Shown one piece after another: positions 29,958 through 38,471 of a DNA stretch of 64,000 nt. A program made the position numbers and the translations under genes. The DNA comes from Roseovarius nanhaiticus (GTDB taxonomy: Bacteria; Pseudomonadota; Alphaproteobacteria; Rhodobacterales; Rhodobacteraceae): positions 186,001 through 250,000 of the forward strand of contig NZ_FTNV01000003.1 in assembly GCF_900156535.1 (NCBI RefSeq), given 5' to 3'. Numbering within the stretch: the first letter of the stretch is position 1; the number at the start of each line of letters is the position of its first letter. The notes beneath the pieces were generated by a model, which worked only from the letters and a program-made list of their open reading frames with translations, was not told the origin of the DNA and made no database searches.

Positions 29958-30727
29958 TGCTGCTGGCCATTGATTGCGGCAATACCAATACGGTCTTTTC
30001 CATCTGGGATGGTGAGACCTTCCTTGTGACCCTGCGAACTTCGACCCATCACGCGCGCACGGCGGATGCCTATTTCACCTGGTATTCGACTTTGGTGAAG
30101 CATTACGGGATCGAGGTGGATATCACTGACGTGATCATCTCATCCACCGTGCCGCGTGTCGTCTTCAACCTGCGCGTCTTTGCCGACCGGTTTTTTGGCT
30201 GCCGGCCCATGGTCGTGGGCAAGCCTGATTGCGCGCTGCCGGTAGCGCCGCGTGTCGATGCGGGAACGCTTATCGGGCCTGATCGTTTGGTCAACACCGC
30301 CGGCGCTTATGCGCGCCACGGCGGGGATCTGATCGTGGTGGATTTCGGCACCGCCACCACCTGCGACGTGGTGGCCGAGGATGGCGCCTATGTGGGCGGC
30401 GTAATCGCGCCGGGGGTCAACCTGAGCCTCGAGGCGCTGCATATGGCCGCCGCCGCGTTGCCCCACGTGGATGTGACCACGCCGCCGCGTGTGATCGGCA
30501 CGAATACGGTCGACTGCATGCAGTCCGGGGTCTACTGGGGCTATATCGGCCTTGTCCAAGGCCTCTGTGATAAAATTCGCGCGGAATACGCGCGCCCGAT
30601 GAAAGTGATCGGAACGGGTGGCCTCGCGCCGCTCTTTGCCCAAGGCGCCGATCTGTTTGATGAAATCGAAGATGATCTGACAATGCACGGACTGACCGTG
30701 ATCCACGACTACAACAAGAAAGGCTGA
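29957..30727 (+). CDS. coaX: Type III pantothenate kinase
   Basis: Phosphorylates pantothenate in the first step of coenzyme A synthesis. The 256 residues begin MLLAIDCGNTNTVFSIWDGE with the ATPase phosphate-1 motif, then VVDFGTATTCDVVAEDG and YVGGVIAPGVNLSLEALH. ATG 29957 is shared with the birA stop. A TTG three bases earlier is unlikely to be needed. It is the second gene of birA-coaX-rnj. Confidence 0.94.
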   Translation: MLLAIDCGNTNTVFSIWDGETFLVTLRTSTHHARTADAYFTWYSTLVKHYGIEVDITDVIISSTVPRVVFNLRVFADRFFGCRPMVVGKPDCALPVAPRVDAGTLIGPDRLVNTAGAYARHGGDLIVVDFGTATTCDVVAEDGAYVGGVIAPGVNLSLEALHMAAAALPHVDVTTPPRVIGTNTVDCMQSGVYWGYIGLVQGLCDKIRAEYARPMKVIGTGGLAPLFAQGADLFDEIEDDLTMHGLTVIHDYNKKG

Positions 30728-30733
30728 CGCCTC

Positions 30734-32401
30734 ATGAGCAATGAACGTGTAATCTATCTGCCCCTCGGTGGGGCAGGCGAAATCGGTATGAATGCCTACG
30801 TCTATGGTTACGGCAAACCCGGCAAGGAAAAGCTGATCCTCGTTGATCTGGGCGTGACCTTCCCAGATATGGACGGCTCGCCGGGGGTGGACCTGATCCT
30901 TCCGGACATTTCCTGGCTGGAGAAGCGCAAGAACGATCTGGAGGCGATCTACGTCACCCACGCGCACGAGGACCACGTGGGCGCGATCGCGCATTACTAC
31001 GCGCAACTTGGCGCGCCTGTTTATGCACGCGCCTTCACTGCCAATATCGCGCGGCGCAAGATGGGCGAGCATGGACATCCCGAAAAGGCAGTGAAGGTTG
31101 TCGAGCCTTGGCCGCAGACGGTCAAGAGCGGGCCTTTTACCTTAGGTTTTGCGCCCATCTCGCATTCGATCCCCGAAAGCTCGGCCCTGGTGATCGACAC
31201 GCCCAAGGGGCGCATCGTGCATACCGGCGATTTCAAGATCGACACCAATCCCGGCGTTGGCGAGCCGTTTGACCACGCGATGTTCGAGGATATCGGCAAG
31301 GACGGCGTTCTTGCGCTGATGTGCGACTCGACCAACGTCTTTTCGCAGCACGAAGGCCGGTCCGAGTCGACCGTCGGCCCCGAGATCGAAAAGCTGGTGG
31401 CCGGCGCCAAGGGTATGGTCGCCGCGACTACCTTTGCCAGTAACGTGGCACGCGTTCTCACGTTGGCCGAGGCGGGCGAGCGGGCAGGGCGCAGCATCTG
31501 CCTGATGGGCCGCGCGATGCGCCGGATGGTCGAGGCATCCATCGAGACAGGCGTTCTGGACCATTTTCCGACCGTGGTCAGCCCCGAGGATGCCAAAAAC
31601 CTGCCGCGCGACAATGTCATGCTGATCGTCACCGGAAGCCAGGGCGAGCGGCGCGCGGCCAGTGCGCAGCTGGCCAATGGCAAGTATCAGGGGATCAAGC
31701 TGAAGGAGGGGGACCTGTTCCTCTTCTCGTCCAAAACGATCCCCGGCAACGAGCGCGGCGTCATTCGCATCATGAACCAGTTTTCCGAGATCGGAGTCGA
31801 TGTGGTCGATGACGATGCCGGACGCTATCACGTCTCGGGCCACGCCAACCGGCCAGATATCGAGACGATGCACACGCTGATCAAGCCGCAGATCGTGGTG
31901 CCCATGCATGGCGAGCATCGCCACCTGCGCGAGCACGTCAAGATCTGCGAAGGCAAGGGTATTCGCGGTGTTTTGGCGGTGAACGGCATGATGATTGACC
32001 TGACCGCCAAGAAACCCAATGTGGCCGAGTATATCGAGACGGGCCGCACCTATCTGGATGGCACGGTGCGCGTGGGTGCGCTGGACGGCGTGGTGCGCGA
32101 CCGGATCCGCATGGCGATGAATGGGCACGTCACGGTCAACGTTATCCTTGACGAGGACAACGAGAGCCTTGGCGATCCCTGGTGCGAGATCAAGGGCCTT
32201 GCCGAGACAGGCACCTCGAACGCGCCGCTGATCGACGTGCTGGAGGAGGACCTGTCTCAGTTCATCAATCGCGCGGGCAAGAAGGTGCTGGCCGATGAGG
32301 ACAAATTGGACGATGAGCTGCGCCGCATCACGCGCCAGTCGGCCAATAACGAGATCGGCAAGAAACCCGAGGTCACCGTGATCGTCAGCCGCCTGAGCTG
32401 A
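30734..32401 (+). CDS. rnj: Ribonuclease J
   Basis: A metallo-beta-lactamase/beta-CASP ribonuclease with endo- and 5'-exonuclease activity on RNA. The 555 residues carry the zinc motif VTHAHEDHVGAI near 75, LVDLGVTFPDMDGSPGVDL, TGDFKIDTNP, and the beta-CASP region with VTGSQGERRAASAQ and the His of VPMHGEHRHL. Alphaproteobacteria often hold both RNase J and RNase E, and rne is also in this window. It is followed by a strong terminator. Confidence 0.95.
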   Translation: MSNERVIYLPLGGAGEIGMNAYVYGYGKPGKEKLILVDLGVTFPDMDGSPGVDLILPDISWLEKRKNDLEAIYVTHAHEDHVGAIAHYYAQLGAPVYARAFTANIARRKMGEHGHPEKAVKVVEPWPQTVKSGPFTLGFAPISHSIPESSALVIDTPKGRIVHTGDFKIDTNPGVGEPFDHAMFEDIGKDGVLALMCDSTNVFSQHEGRSESTVGPEIEKLVAGAKGMVAATTFASNVARVLTLAEAGERAGRSICLMGRAMRRMVEASIETGVLDHFPTVVSPEDAKNLPRDNVMLIVTGSQGERRAASAQLANGKYQGIKLKEGDLFLFSSKTIPGNERGVIRIMNQFSEIGVDVVDDDAGRYHVSGHANRPDIETMHTLIKPQIVVPMHGEHRHLREHVKICEGKGIRGVLAVNGMMIDLTAKKPNVAEYIETGRTYLDGTVRVGALDGVVRDRIRMAMNGHVTVNVILDEDNESLGDPWCEIKGLAETGTSNAPLIDVLEEDLSQFINRAGKKVLADEDKLDDELRRITRQSANNEIGKKPEVTVIVSRLS

Positions 32402-32433
32402 TGGTCGCGGCGCCTGTGGGCCGTGCAGACTAC

Positions 32434-32470
32434 AAAAAAGGCCCCGATCACCAAGTGATCGGGGCCTTTT
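32434..32470. terminator. Strong bidirectional terminator between rnj and the DEAD-box helicase gene
   Basis: A perfect 12-bp stem (32440-32451 with 32455-32466) closes a 3-base loop, flanked by an A-run at 32434-32439 and TTTT at 32467-32470. It reads as an intrinsic terminator for rnj on the plus strand. It does the same for the convergent helicase gene on the minus strand, where the A-run becomes a T-run. Confidence 0.92.
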
Positions 32471-32490
32471 CTATTCTGGCTCGCTAATGC

Positions 32491-34038
32491 TTAGCTGGCG
32501 CGCCGGTCTTCGAAGCTGAGGGCGATGAAGCTGGGCATGTGATCGCCCATGCCGACGACCTTGTCGCCGCCGCCATTGCCGCCCCCGCCCGAGCGGCCAC
32601 GGCCACCACGGCTGCGCGAACGGCCGGACTTTCCCTCCTGCTCGTCATCATTGCGCGCATCGCGAGGCTTTTCGCTGCGCTCTTCGCGCGGTGCGGCCTT
32701 CTCGGGTTCGGCTTTGGGGGCCGGCTCGGGCGCGTGTTCGGGCGCGCTCTGCGTCTGCGTCCCGCTGGTCTCTGGCGCTGTGGCGCCTGCGTCCTCGGCA
32801 CCTGAGGGCTTGCGCCGGCTCCGGCTGCGGCGCGGCTTGGGCGGCGTATCTGCTTCGGCCTCGGGGGCGGGCGCTGCCTCGGGCGTGTCGCCCAACGGGT
32901 TGGGCAGGCGCGGGATGTCCTTCTGGATCAGCGCCTCGATCGCGGCCATGTTTTTCTCGTCCTTGGGGACGCAGATCATCATCGCCTTGCCGTCGCGGCC
33001 CGCGCGGCCCGTCCGGCCGATGCGGTGAACGTAATCCTCGGGGTGGCTGGGCACGTCGAAGTTGAAGACGTGGCTGACCGCGGGCACATCGAGGCCGCGC
33101 GCGGCCACGTCCGAGGCCACCAACAGACGCAGATCGCCTGCGCGAAAGCCGTCAAGCGTTCGTGTGCGCTGGCTCTGGTCCAGATCGCCGTGGATGGGCG
33201 CCGCATCATAGCCATGCTTTTTCAGAGACTTGGCAACAGCATCCACATCGATCTTGCGATTGCAGAAGACGATGGCATTGGTGCACTTGTCGCCCTCACC
33301 GTCGATCATCATGCGCAGGATGGCGCGCTTTTCGGACGCCTCGCGGTCGCGGCGCGTGGCCTTGAACATCACGACGCCCTGCTCAATCGTCTCGCTGGCC
33401 GTGGCTTGGCGCGCGACCTCGACCCGCTCGGGGTTGCTGAGGAAGGTGTTGGTGATGCGCTCGATCTCGGGCGCCATCGTGGCGCTGAAGAAGAAGGTCT
33501 GGCGCGTGAAGGGTGTCAGGCTGAAGATACGCTCGATATCGGGGATGAAACCCATATCAAGCATGCGGTCCGCCTCGTCGACGACCATGATCTGCACGCC
33601 CGTAAGCAGCAGCTTGCCGCGCTCGAAATGATCGAGCAGGCGACCGGGTGTGGCGATCAGGACGTCAACGCCCTTGTCGATCAGCTTGTCCTGCTCCTTG
33701 AAGCTGACACCGCCAATCAGGAGGGCCTTGGTCAGCTTCAGATGTTTGGAGTAGGTGTCGAAATTCTCGGCCACTTGCGCGGCGAGTTCGCGCGTGGGGC
33801 ACAGCACCAGGCTGCGCGGCATGCGCGCGCGGGCGCGGCCACGGGCCAAGAGCGACAGCATGGGCAGCGTGAAGCTGGCCGTCTTGCCGGTGCCGGTCTG
33901 GGCGATGCCCAGAACGTCGCGGCCCTCGAGCGCGGGGGGAATCGCGCCGGCCTGAATGGGGGTGGGGCTGGTATAGCCAGCCTCGTCGATGGCCTTGAGG
34001 ACCTTCGGGTTCAGATTCAAATCAGAAAATTTGGTCAT
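32491..34038 (-). CDS. DEAD-box ATP-dependent RNA helicase (RhlE-like)
   Basis: Unwinds short RNA duplexes in the cytosol, probably in ribosome assembly or RNA decay. The 515 residues begin MTKFSDLNLNPKVLKAIDEA (Q motif near FSDLNL...PIQAGAIP) and show AQTGTGKT, VDEADRMLDMG, SAT and HRIGRTGRAGRDG. From about residue 390 a low-complexity Arg/Ser/Pro-rich tail (RRSRSRRKPS, RSRSRGGRGRSGGGG) probably binds RNA. A longer frame to 34140 is not used. The structured leader suggests temperature or autocontrol. Confidence 0.93.
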   Translation of the reverse strand: MTKFSDLNLNPKVLKAIDEAGYTSPTPIQAGAIPPALEGRDVLGIAQTGTGKTASFTLPMLSLLARGRARARMPRSLVLCPTRELAAQVAENFDTYSKHLKLTKALLIGGVSFKEQDKLIDKGVDVLIATPGRLLDHFERGKLLLTGVQIMVVDEADRMLDMGFIPDIERIFSLTPFTRQTFFFSATMAPEIERITNTFLSNPERVEVARQATASETIEQGVVMFKATRRDREASEKRAILRMMIDGEGDKCTNAIVFCNRKIDVDAVAKSLKKHGYDAAPIHGDLDQSQRTRTLDGFRAGDLRLLVASDVAARGLDVPAVSHVFNFDVPSHPEDYVHRIGRTGRAGRDGKAMMICVPKDEKNMAAIEALIQKDIPRLPNPLGDTPEAAPAPEAEADTPPKPRRSRSRRKPSGAEDAGATAPETSGTQTQSAPEHAPEPAPKAEPEKAAPREERSEKPRDARNDDEQEGKSGRSRSRGGRGRSGGGGNGGGDKVVGMGDHMPSFIALSFEDRRAS

Positions 34039-34167
34039 GTATATCCGTAGCTTACGGACACAACTTGGCCCGCACGTCTGATCGGGTCCGGGCCCGTACG
34101 GCCCCGTGGTTCTCCACATATGTGGACCCTCGTGGCGCATTTATCCCAAGAAAGGGCGAATGGTCAA
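34039..34167 (-). promoter_or_regulatory. Promoter and structured 5' leader of the helicase gene
   Basis: On the reverse strand, TTGACC (34167-34162), a 16-bp spacer and GATAAA (34145-34140) form a good housekeeping promoter with a start near 34133, giving a leader of about 95 nt. The leader contains a TCCACATATGTGGA palindrome (34113-34126), possibly extended by GGGTCC/GGACCC pairing, and a TCCGTA-N3-TACGGA hairpin (34044-34058) whose arm includes the likely GGA ribosome site, 6 bases before the ATG. Folding could control translation. Confidence 0.55.
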
Positions 34168-34253
34168 TCGGCTGCGGTTTTTGCGCATCAATTGCGGCAT
34201 TTAGGTGCGGATCGTCGCCTGTGGCGAAACAGTCATGCGAGTGATTGCAAGGC

Positions 34254-35198
34254 CTAGCCTGCTTGCGGAAAAACCCGCGTCCGCGCGGCGTCGAGATTTA
34301 GGTCGATCCGGTGCAGATGGCCGTGCGCCTCCAGCCGGGCGCGCAGCTCAGGCGTAGCGGTGCAGACCTCGTCATAAAAGCGGCGCAGCGCCTCTTCGCC
34401 GCCATCCTCTTCGATCGCGGTGAAGAGCGCGTTCATCGTTGTCGGTACGCTGGACGGTCCTTGCAGGTCGGGCCGGTAGGAGCCTGCGGCAAGACGGTAG
34501 CGATAGGCGCGCTGCCACGCATCATAACTGGGCGCGTGCAGGTGGCACAGGCGCGTGCCATCCAGATCGACATCATTGGGCAAGCGGCCAGCGGCGCCGA
34601 AGGCGTTGTGAATGCGCAGGCTGACCTCCTCGGATCCGGTGCGCACGAAAATCTTGCCCGCGACGTGGCTGAGAAAGCCGCCATTGAGTAGCGCGCCGTA
34701 GGTGGGGTAGATGTTTTCGGTCTCGATGTTGCGGGGGCCTTGGCGCGGGTGGCAACCCTTGAACCATTGGGGCGCGCCACCGCCGGGCTGGGCCAGCGCC
34801 TCGATAGGGCGGATGCGCGCGGTGCGGATGTCGGGGGCAAGCGCGGCCAGCTGGGCGGCTAGCGACACGTCGCCGGGCATCAGAAATTCGTCCACGTCGA
34901 TATGGCCGAGCCAATCGACACCCGGATCGCGGCGATAGGCGCGGGTGGCATTCGCGGTCTGCCGGGCCTGATGCTTGACCGGGCGCTGGCGACGCTTGGC
35001 CCAATAGGCCTCATCGGTGACGGTCACGCGGCAATTCGGATGGGCGCGCAGGGCGCGGCGGGCCTTGGGGCAATCCTCGTCCAGATAGATGTGCAGGCGG
35101 TGCGCGCCCAGCTCCAAATGATAGGCGGCAAAGTTCAGGATCGCTTCGGCGGGCGCCTTGATGGTCGACACGAGGCCCCATGTGATCGTTTTGGTCAT
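34254..35198 (-). CDS. Glycosyltransferase family 2-like protein
   Basis: A 314-residue soluble enzyme beginning MTKTITWGLVSTIKAPAEAI. The pattern LNFAAYHLELGAHRLHIYLD with HIDVDEFLMPGDV as the metal-binding DxD-type motif places it in the family-2 group that includes PF13704-type glycosyltransferases of marine alphaproteobacteria. KHQARQTANA and HNAFGAAGRLPNDVDLDGTR follow. The sugar and acceptor are unknown and no polysaccharide cluster is nearby. The upstream frame to 35261 lacks a plausible start context. Confidence 0.78.
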   Translation of the reverse strand: MTKTITWGLVSTIKAPAEAILNFAAYHLELGAHRLHIYLDEDCPKARRALRAHPNCRVTVTDEAYWAKRRQRPVKHQARQTANATRAYRRDPGVDWLGHIDVDEFLMPGDVSLAAQLAALAPDIRTARIRPIEALAQPGGGAPQWFKGCHPRQGPRNIETENIYPTYGALLNGGFLSHVAGKIFVRTGSEEVSLRIHNAFGAAGRLPNDVDLDGTRLCHLHAPSYDAWQRAYRYRLAAGSYRPDLQGPSSVPTTMNALFTAIEEDGGEEALRRFYDEVCTATPELRARLEAHGHLHRIDLNLDAARTRVFPQAG

Positions 35199-35374
35199 TG
35201 AGCCGCTCGTTTCTTTACCTGCCTTGGCGCGCAGGATGGCGTGGCGCGGGGCAGGGCGCAAGCCGCCGGTTGGCGCACGGCAGTTTTGAGTAAAATTTTA
35301 CACAGTGCGTTGATGGCAGCACGGCAGGATGGCAGGCTGCGCATATGATAGTGCCGCAGCGCGTGTGTGTGAAA

Positions 35375-35905
35375 ATGTTGAGACAGGTATTCGTGATCCT
35401 TGCGCTGTTGGTGGTGCCGCCTGGCGAGGTGACGGCGCAAGACGCCGCAGATGTGCCGCTGGATGCCGAGCGGCTCGGGCAGCTGGTAGAGGCACTGGAC
35501 CCCGGCGCTCAGGCGCAGGGCAATGGCTGGCGGATGGTGATCGAGGGGCAGATCGTGCTGCTGACAACAGATCCCGCCGCCGGACGCCTGCGCGCCATGG
35601 TTCCGATCCGCGCGGCGGACAGCCTGGAGGCGCCCGAGCTTGACCGCATGCTGCGCGCGAATTTCGATACCGCGCTCGATGGGCGCTACGCCATTTCGAG
35701 CGGGCTGGTCTGGTCACTATACGCGTCGCCGCTGGCTGGCCTGGGCAAGGCGCAGTTGATCTCGGGGCTGGCGCAGGTGGTCACGCTGGCGCGCAGCTAT
35801 GGCGGCGCCTACAGCAGCGGAGTGATGCAGTTCGGGCCGGTTGAGGATGGCGAGACGCCGGGTGGCCTGCTGCGGCGCCTTCTGCGCCGAGGGCAGGACA
35901 TCTAA
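35375..35905 (+). CDS. Exported YbjN-like hypothetical protein
   Basis: 176 residues with a signal peptide (MLRQVFVILALLVVPPGEVT, cleavage near TAQ). The mature part is an alpha/beta domain with GNGWRMVIEGQIVLLTTDPA, LDRMLRANFDTALDGRYAI and AQVVTLARSYGGAYSSGVMQ. The layout recalls YbjN or secretion-chaperone folds, but this is only resemblance. An in-frame ATG at 35345 gives ten more residues. The following 112 bp to bolA hold nothing I can name. Confidence 0.6.
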   Translation: MLRQVFVILALLVVPPGEVTAQDAADVPLDAERLGQLVEALDPGAQAQGNGWRMVIEGQIVLLTTDPAAGRLRAMVPIRAADSLEAPELDRMLRANFDTALDGRYAISSGLVWSLYASPLAGLGKAQLISGLAQVVTLARSYGGAYSSGVMQFGPVEDGETPGGLLRRLLRRGQDI

Positions 35906-36017
35906 GCGCGCGCACTGGGCGTTGCCGCCTTGCTGCATCTTGCACTCGCGCCAGCGGGGCTCTACATCCTTTGGCAATGGGCCGCGGTCGCGGCAATGAC
36001 GATGAGGAGCGCGCAAA

Positions 36018-36254
36018 ATGGGCCTGCAAGCCACCGATATCGAGGCAATGATCCGCGAGGCATTTCCGGACGCCGAAGTTCACGTTCAAGGCGATGATGG
36101 CGTGCATTTCTCGGCCGAGGTTGTTGACGCGTCCTTTGCCGGCATGAACCGCGTTCAACAGCAGCGGGCGGTCTACGCTGCCCTCAAAGGCAAGATGGAC
36201 GGATCAACCGGCGAGCTGCACGCACTGGGCCTGACCACACGCGCGCCGGGCTGA
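36018..36254 (+). CDS. BolA family protein
   Basis: A 78-residue BolA/IbaG-type protein that pairs with monothiol glutaredoxins to carry or sense [2Fe-2S] clusters. It reads MGLQATDIEAMIREAFPDAE then VHFSAEVVDASFAGMNRVQQ and QRAVYAALKG, the helix-turn-helix-like conserved part. GAGGAGC lies 8 bp before the ATG. The glutaredoxin gene that would encode its partner starts 45 bp downstream. Confidence 0.92.
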   Translation: MGLQATDIEAMIREAFPDAEVHVQGDDGVHFSAEVVDASFAGMNRVQQQRAVYAALKGKMDGSTGELHALGLTTRAPG

Positions 36255-36299
36255 ACCCTACGCGACGATTTTCCAAGATTTCCCCCGAAAGGACATCAC

Positions 36300-36662
36300 A
36301 TGACCGACGCAAAGACCCGTATCGACGAGACCGTCAAGGCATCCGACGTGGTGCTTTTCATGAAGGGCACCAAGGAGCAGCCGCAATGCGGGTTTTCCAG
36401 CCGCGTGGCGGGAGTGCTCAACTTCATGGGCGTTGAATATAGCGACGTAAACGTACTGGCGGACGAGGATATTCGCCAGGGTATCAAGGATTATTCCGAC
36501 TGGCCGACCATCCCGCAGCTCTACGTCAAGGGCGAATTTGTCGGCGGCTGCGACATCATCACCGAGATGACCCTCTCGGGCGAGCTTGATACGCTGCTGG
36601 AACAGCAGGGCGTTGGCTATGACAAGGCGGCGGCGGACAAGATCCGCGAAGCCAACGGCTGA
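36300..36662 (+). CDS. grxD: Monothiol glutaredoxin Grx4/GrxD
   Basis: Cytosolic iron-sulfur carrier of 120 residues with the monothiol motif [17 protein letters not shown] (CGFS), the cis-Pro segment [19 protein letters not shown] and the family length. It lies directly after bolA, a pairing that matches the known GrxD-BolA heterodimer. A GC-rich hairpin and a repeat element follow the stop. Confidence 0.95.
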   Translation: MTDAKTRIDETVKASDVVLFMKGTKEQPQCGFSSRVAGVLNFMGVEYSDVNVLADEDIRQGIKDYSDWPTIPQLYVKGEFVGGCDIITEMTLSGELDTLLEQQGVGYDKAAADKIREANG

Positions 36663-36693
36663 ATACATGGTCCGCGCAGTTTGCGGCGGACGG

Positions 36694-36718
36694 ATTTGAG
36701 TATTTTTGCCAAGATGAA
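36694..36718 (+). repeat. 25-bp intergenic repeat, copy 1 (core GAGTATTTTTGCCAAG)
   Basis: This 25-bp stretch is repeated exactly, in inverted orientation, at 49504-49528. It begins 32 bp after the grxD stop in the sense direction of grxD and follows a short GC-rich stem (TCCGC/GCGGA). A weaker relative is at 29183-29203. All three copies point along the gene that ends upstream of them, like a terminator-associated element. Confidence 0.75.
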
Positions 36719-36722
36719 CAAG

Positions 36723-36757
36723 GGCGCGGTGCCGAAATGGGGCCGCGCCTATTCTTT
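36723..36757 (+). terminator. Terminator hairpin after grxD
   Basis: GGCGCGG at 36723-36729 pairs with CCGCGCC at 36743-36749, followed by TATTCTTTT. The stem overlaps the stop codon of the convergent DUF1638 gene, so termination of the two genes is interlocked. Confidence 0.65.
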
Positions 36758-37423
36758 TGCGGCGTTCGCCAACGCGCTTGCGAGATCACCGTAGCCGGTA
36801 TGGCGATACTCAAACGCGAGGCCAAGCCGGCGCGCGCAATCTTCGGCTTTGGCATAGAGCGCCGGGTCTTCGGTCTGGGCCTGGTAGACCAGCTTGGTGT
36901 AATTGCCGAAGATCATGTCGCGCAGCTGTGGGTGACGATCGAGGCCCATCGGGCGCCAGACGAAGGCGTCGAACTGTTTGACGAGAAAGTCGGTCAGATA
37001 GAAGGCCGTGATCTCGTCTTCATGCTGCCCGAAGGCATCGTTGCCCTCGAAAAAGCTGTAGCAATGAGGGCCTGCGATCATCTCGATGCCCAGCTCGTCG
37101 CATTTCGCCTTGAGCAATCCGCCTGTGCCGCAATCGGCATAGGCAACGAAGATGCTGTCGAAACGGGTGCGATGCTTGGCCACGGCCTCTTCGACCGCTT
37201 CGGTGATCTGCTCGGGATAGAGGTGCAGCTTGGCCGGGAGGCAGACGAGGGTCATGTGATTCCAGCCATTGAGGCGGATCAGCGCGAGGATCTCGCGCGC
37301 CAGCGCACCGCAGGCGATGATGAGGATCGTGCCGCGCGCGTCCTCGACCTGCAGGCCTTCTTCGGTCAGGACCGTATCGGCCGGCAGATCGGCTATGGAA
37401 GAAGGTGCGGTATCGGACATCAT
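36749..37423 (-). CDS. DUF1638 domain protein
   Basis: A 224-residue cytosolic protein that reads ARGTILIIACGALAREILAL, LVCLPAKLHLYPEQITEAVE, FVAYADCGTGGLLKAKCDEL and GPHCYSFFEG, with conserved Cys and His. I recognise it as DUF1638, often found beside corrinoid proteins and B12-dependent methyltransferases. The B12-binding protein gene lies directly upstream on the same strand. A GGAG 8 bp upstream favours ATG 37423, though 37429 and 37420 are also possible. Its activity is unknown. Confidence 0.8.
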   Translation of the reverse strand: MMSDTAPSSIADLPADTVLTEEGLQVEDARGTILIIACGALAREILALIRLNGWNHMTLVCLPAKLHLYPEQITEAVEEAVAKHRTRFDSIFVAYADCGTGGLLKAKCDELGIEMIAGPHCYSFFEGNDAFGQHEDEITAFYLTDFLVKQFDAFVWRPMGLDRHPQLRDMIFGNYTKLVYQAQTEDPALYAKAEDCARRLGLAFEYRHTGYGDLASALANAAKE

Positions 37424-37501
37424 GCGCATGGCTCCGTCTTGGCTGGAAACTATAGCCGGGGCTGCGCCAGAGGCAAAGCGCAGGCGCCGCCGGACGTGCT
37501 G

Positions 37502-37522
37502 CCAGGCCCGTCGCGGGCCTGG
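37502..37522 (-). terminator. Hairpin between the B12-binding protein and DUF1638 genes
   Basis: CCAGGCCCG-TCG-CGGGCCTGG is a perfect 9-bp stem with a 3-base loop, about 30 bp after the stop of the B12-binding protein gene. It lacks a T-run, so it may be a pause, an RNA 3' end stabiliser or a weak terminator. It sits in a 128-bp gap and would make DUF1638 a partly separate unit. Confidence 0.4.
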
Positions 37523-37551
37523 CCTCACTCACGCGGCGCAGCCTTCTAAGA

Positions 37552-38256
37552 TCAGGCGGTCGCGCCCTGGTTATGCTTGCGCAGCACGAATTCCTTGGCT
37601 GTCTCGACCGCGACGGCCGCGTCGCGGCAATAGGCGTCTGCGCCGATGGCTTTGCCGAATTCCTCGTTCAGCGGTGCGCCGCCGACCAGCACAATGTAGT
37701 CGTCGCGGATGCCCTGTTCGATCATCGTATCAATCACGACCTTCATGTAGGGCATCGTCGTGGTCAGAAGGGCGGACATGCCGAGGATGTCCGGGCCTTC
37801 GGTTTCGAGCGCGTTCAAATAGTTCTCGACGGGGTTGTTGATGCCCAGATCGACCACCTCGAACCCGGCGCCTTCCATCATCATGCTGACGAGGTTCTTG
37901 CCGATGTCGTGAATGTCGCCCTTGACCGTGCCGATCACCATCTTGCCGACGCGGGGTGCGCCTGTCTCGGCCAGAAGCGGCTTGAGGATGAACATGCCGC
38001 CCTTCATCGCGTTGGCGGCCAGCAGAACTTCGGGGACAAAAAGGATACCGTCGCGGAAGTCCTTGCCCACGATGGTCATGCCGCCGACGAGAGCCTTGGT
38101 CAGGATGTCATAGGGGGTCCAGCCACGCTCGAGCAGGATGTTGACCCCTTCCTCAATCTCTTCCTTGAGGCCGTCGTAAAGGTCGTCGAACATCTGCTGG
38201 ACAAGCTCGTCGTCGTCCAGGTCCGCAAGGATGATGTCGTCTTGGTCTTCGGACAT
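37552..38256 (-). CDS. Cobalamin-binding protein of a split methionine synthase (MtbC-like)
   Basis: Carries cobalamin and the methyl group between two methyltransferase partners. The 234 residues have a helical cap (about 1-95, with MFDDLYDGLKEEIEEGVNIL) and a Rossmann B12 domain with the base-off motif GTVKGDIHDIGKNLV, where the His coordinates cobalt, then SALLTTTM and VGGAPL. The size and domains match the B12 module of MetH. The homocysteine methyltransferase is 1.4 kb away on the same strand. Roseobacters are known to encode MetH in pieces. Confidence 0.88.
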   Translation of the reverse strand: MSEDQDDIILADLDDDELVQQMFDDLYDGLKEEIEEGVNILLERGWTPYDILTKALVGGMTIVGKDFRDGILFVPEVLLAANAMKGGMFILKPLLAETGAPRVGKMVIGTVKGDIHDIGKNLVSMMMEGAGFEVVDLGINNPVENYLNALETEGPDILGMSALLTTTMPYMKVVIDTMIEQGIRDDYIVLVGGAPLNEEFGKAIGADAYCRDAAVAVETAKEFVLRKHNQGATA

Positions 38257-38419
38257 GATGTGATCCCCTTATGTGAAAGGCGCGCGGCGCCCTTGATCTT
38301 TTTACGCTGCGCCACGTTTCGTCGTTTTCACGCGATCCCACTAGGCGATTTGCGACACAGGCCGCATCCAGACCGACTTAACCTGTTCAATTATGGGCGG
38401 GAAGGGCCGAAATATGCAT

Positions 38420-38471
38420 GTTCATTATGGCGTTCTTGCATGTGTTCGCCGTTTGTTCTATATTTCAGTGC
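38420..38471 (+). promoter_or_regulatory. LexA-type operator and promoter of the radical SAM gene
   Basis: GTTC occurs four times, at 38420, 38432, 38444 and 38455. The last pair forms a perfect GTTC-N7-GTTC (38444-38458), the LexA box of Rhodobacteraceae. TTGCAT (38436-38441), a 17-bp spacer and TATATT (38459-38464) form a good promoter with the operator in its spacer. The predicted start falls at about 38471, just before the ATG at 38472, so the mRNA may be leaderless. Repression by LexA and induction by DNA damage are inferred. Confidence 0.7.
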
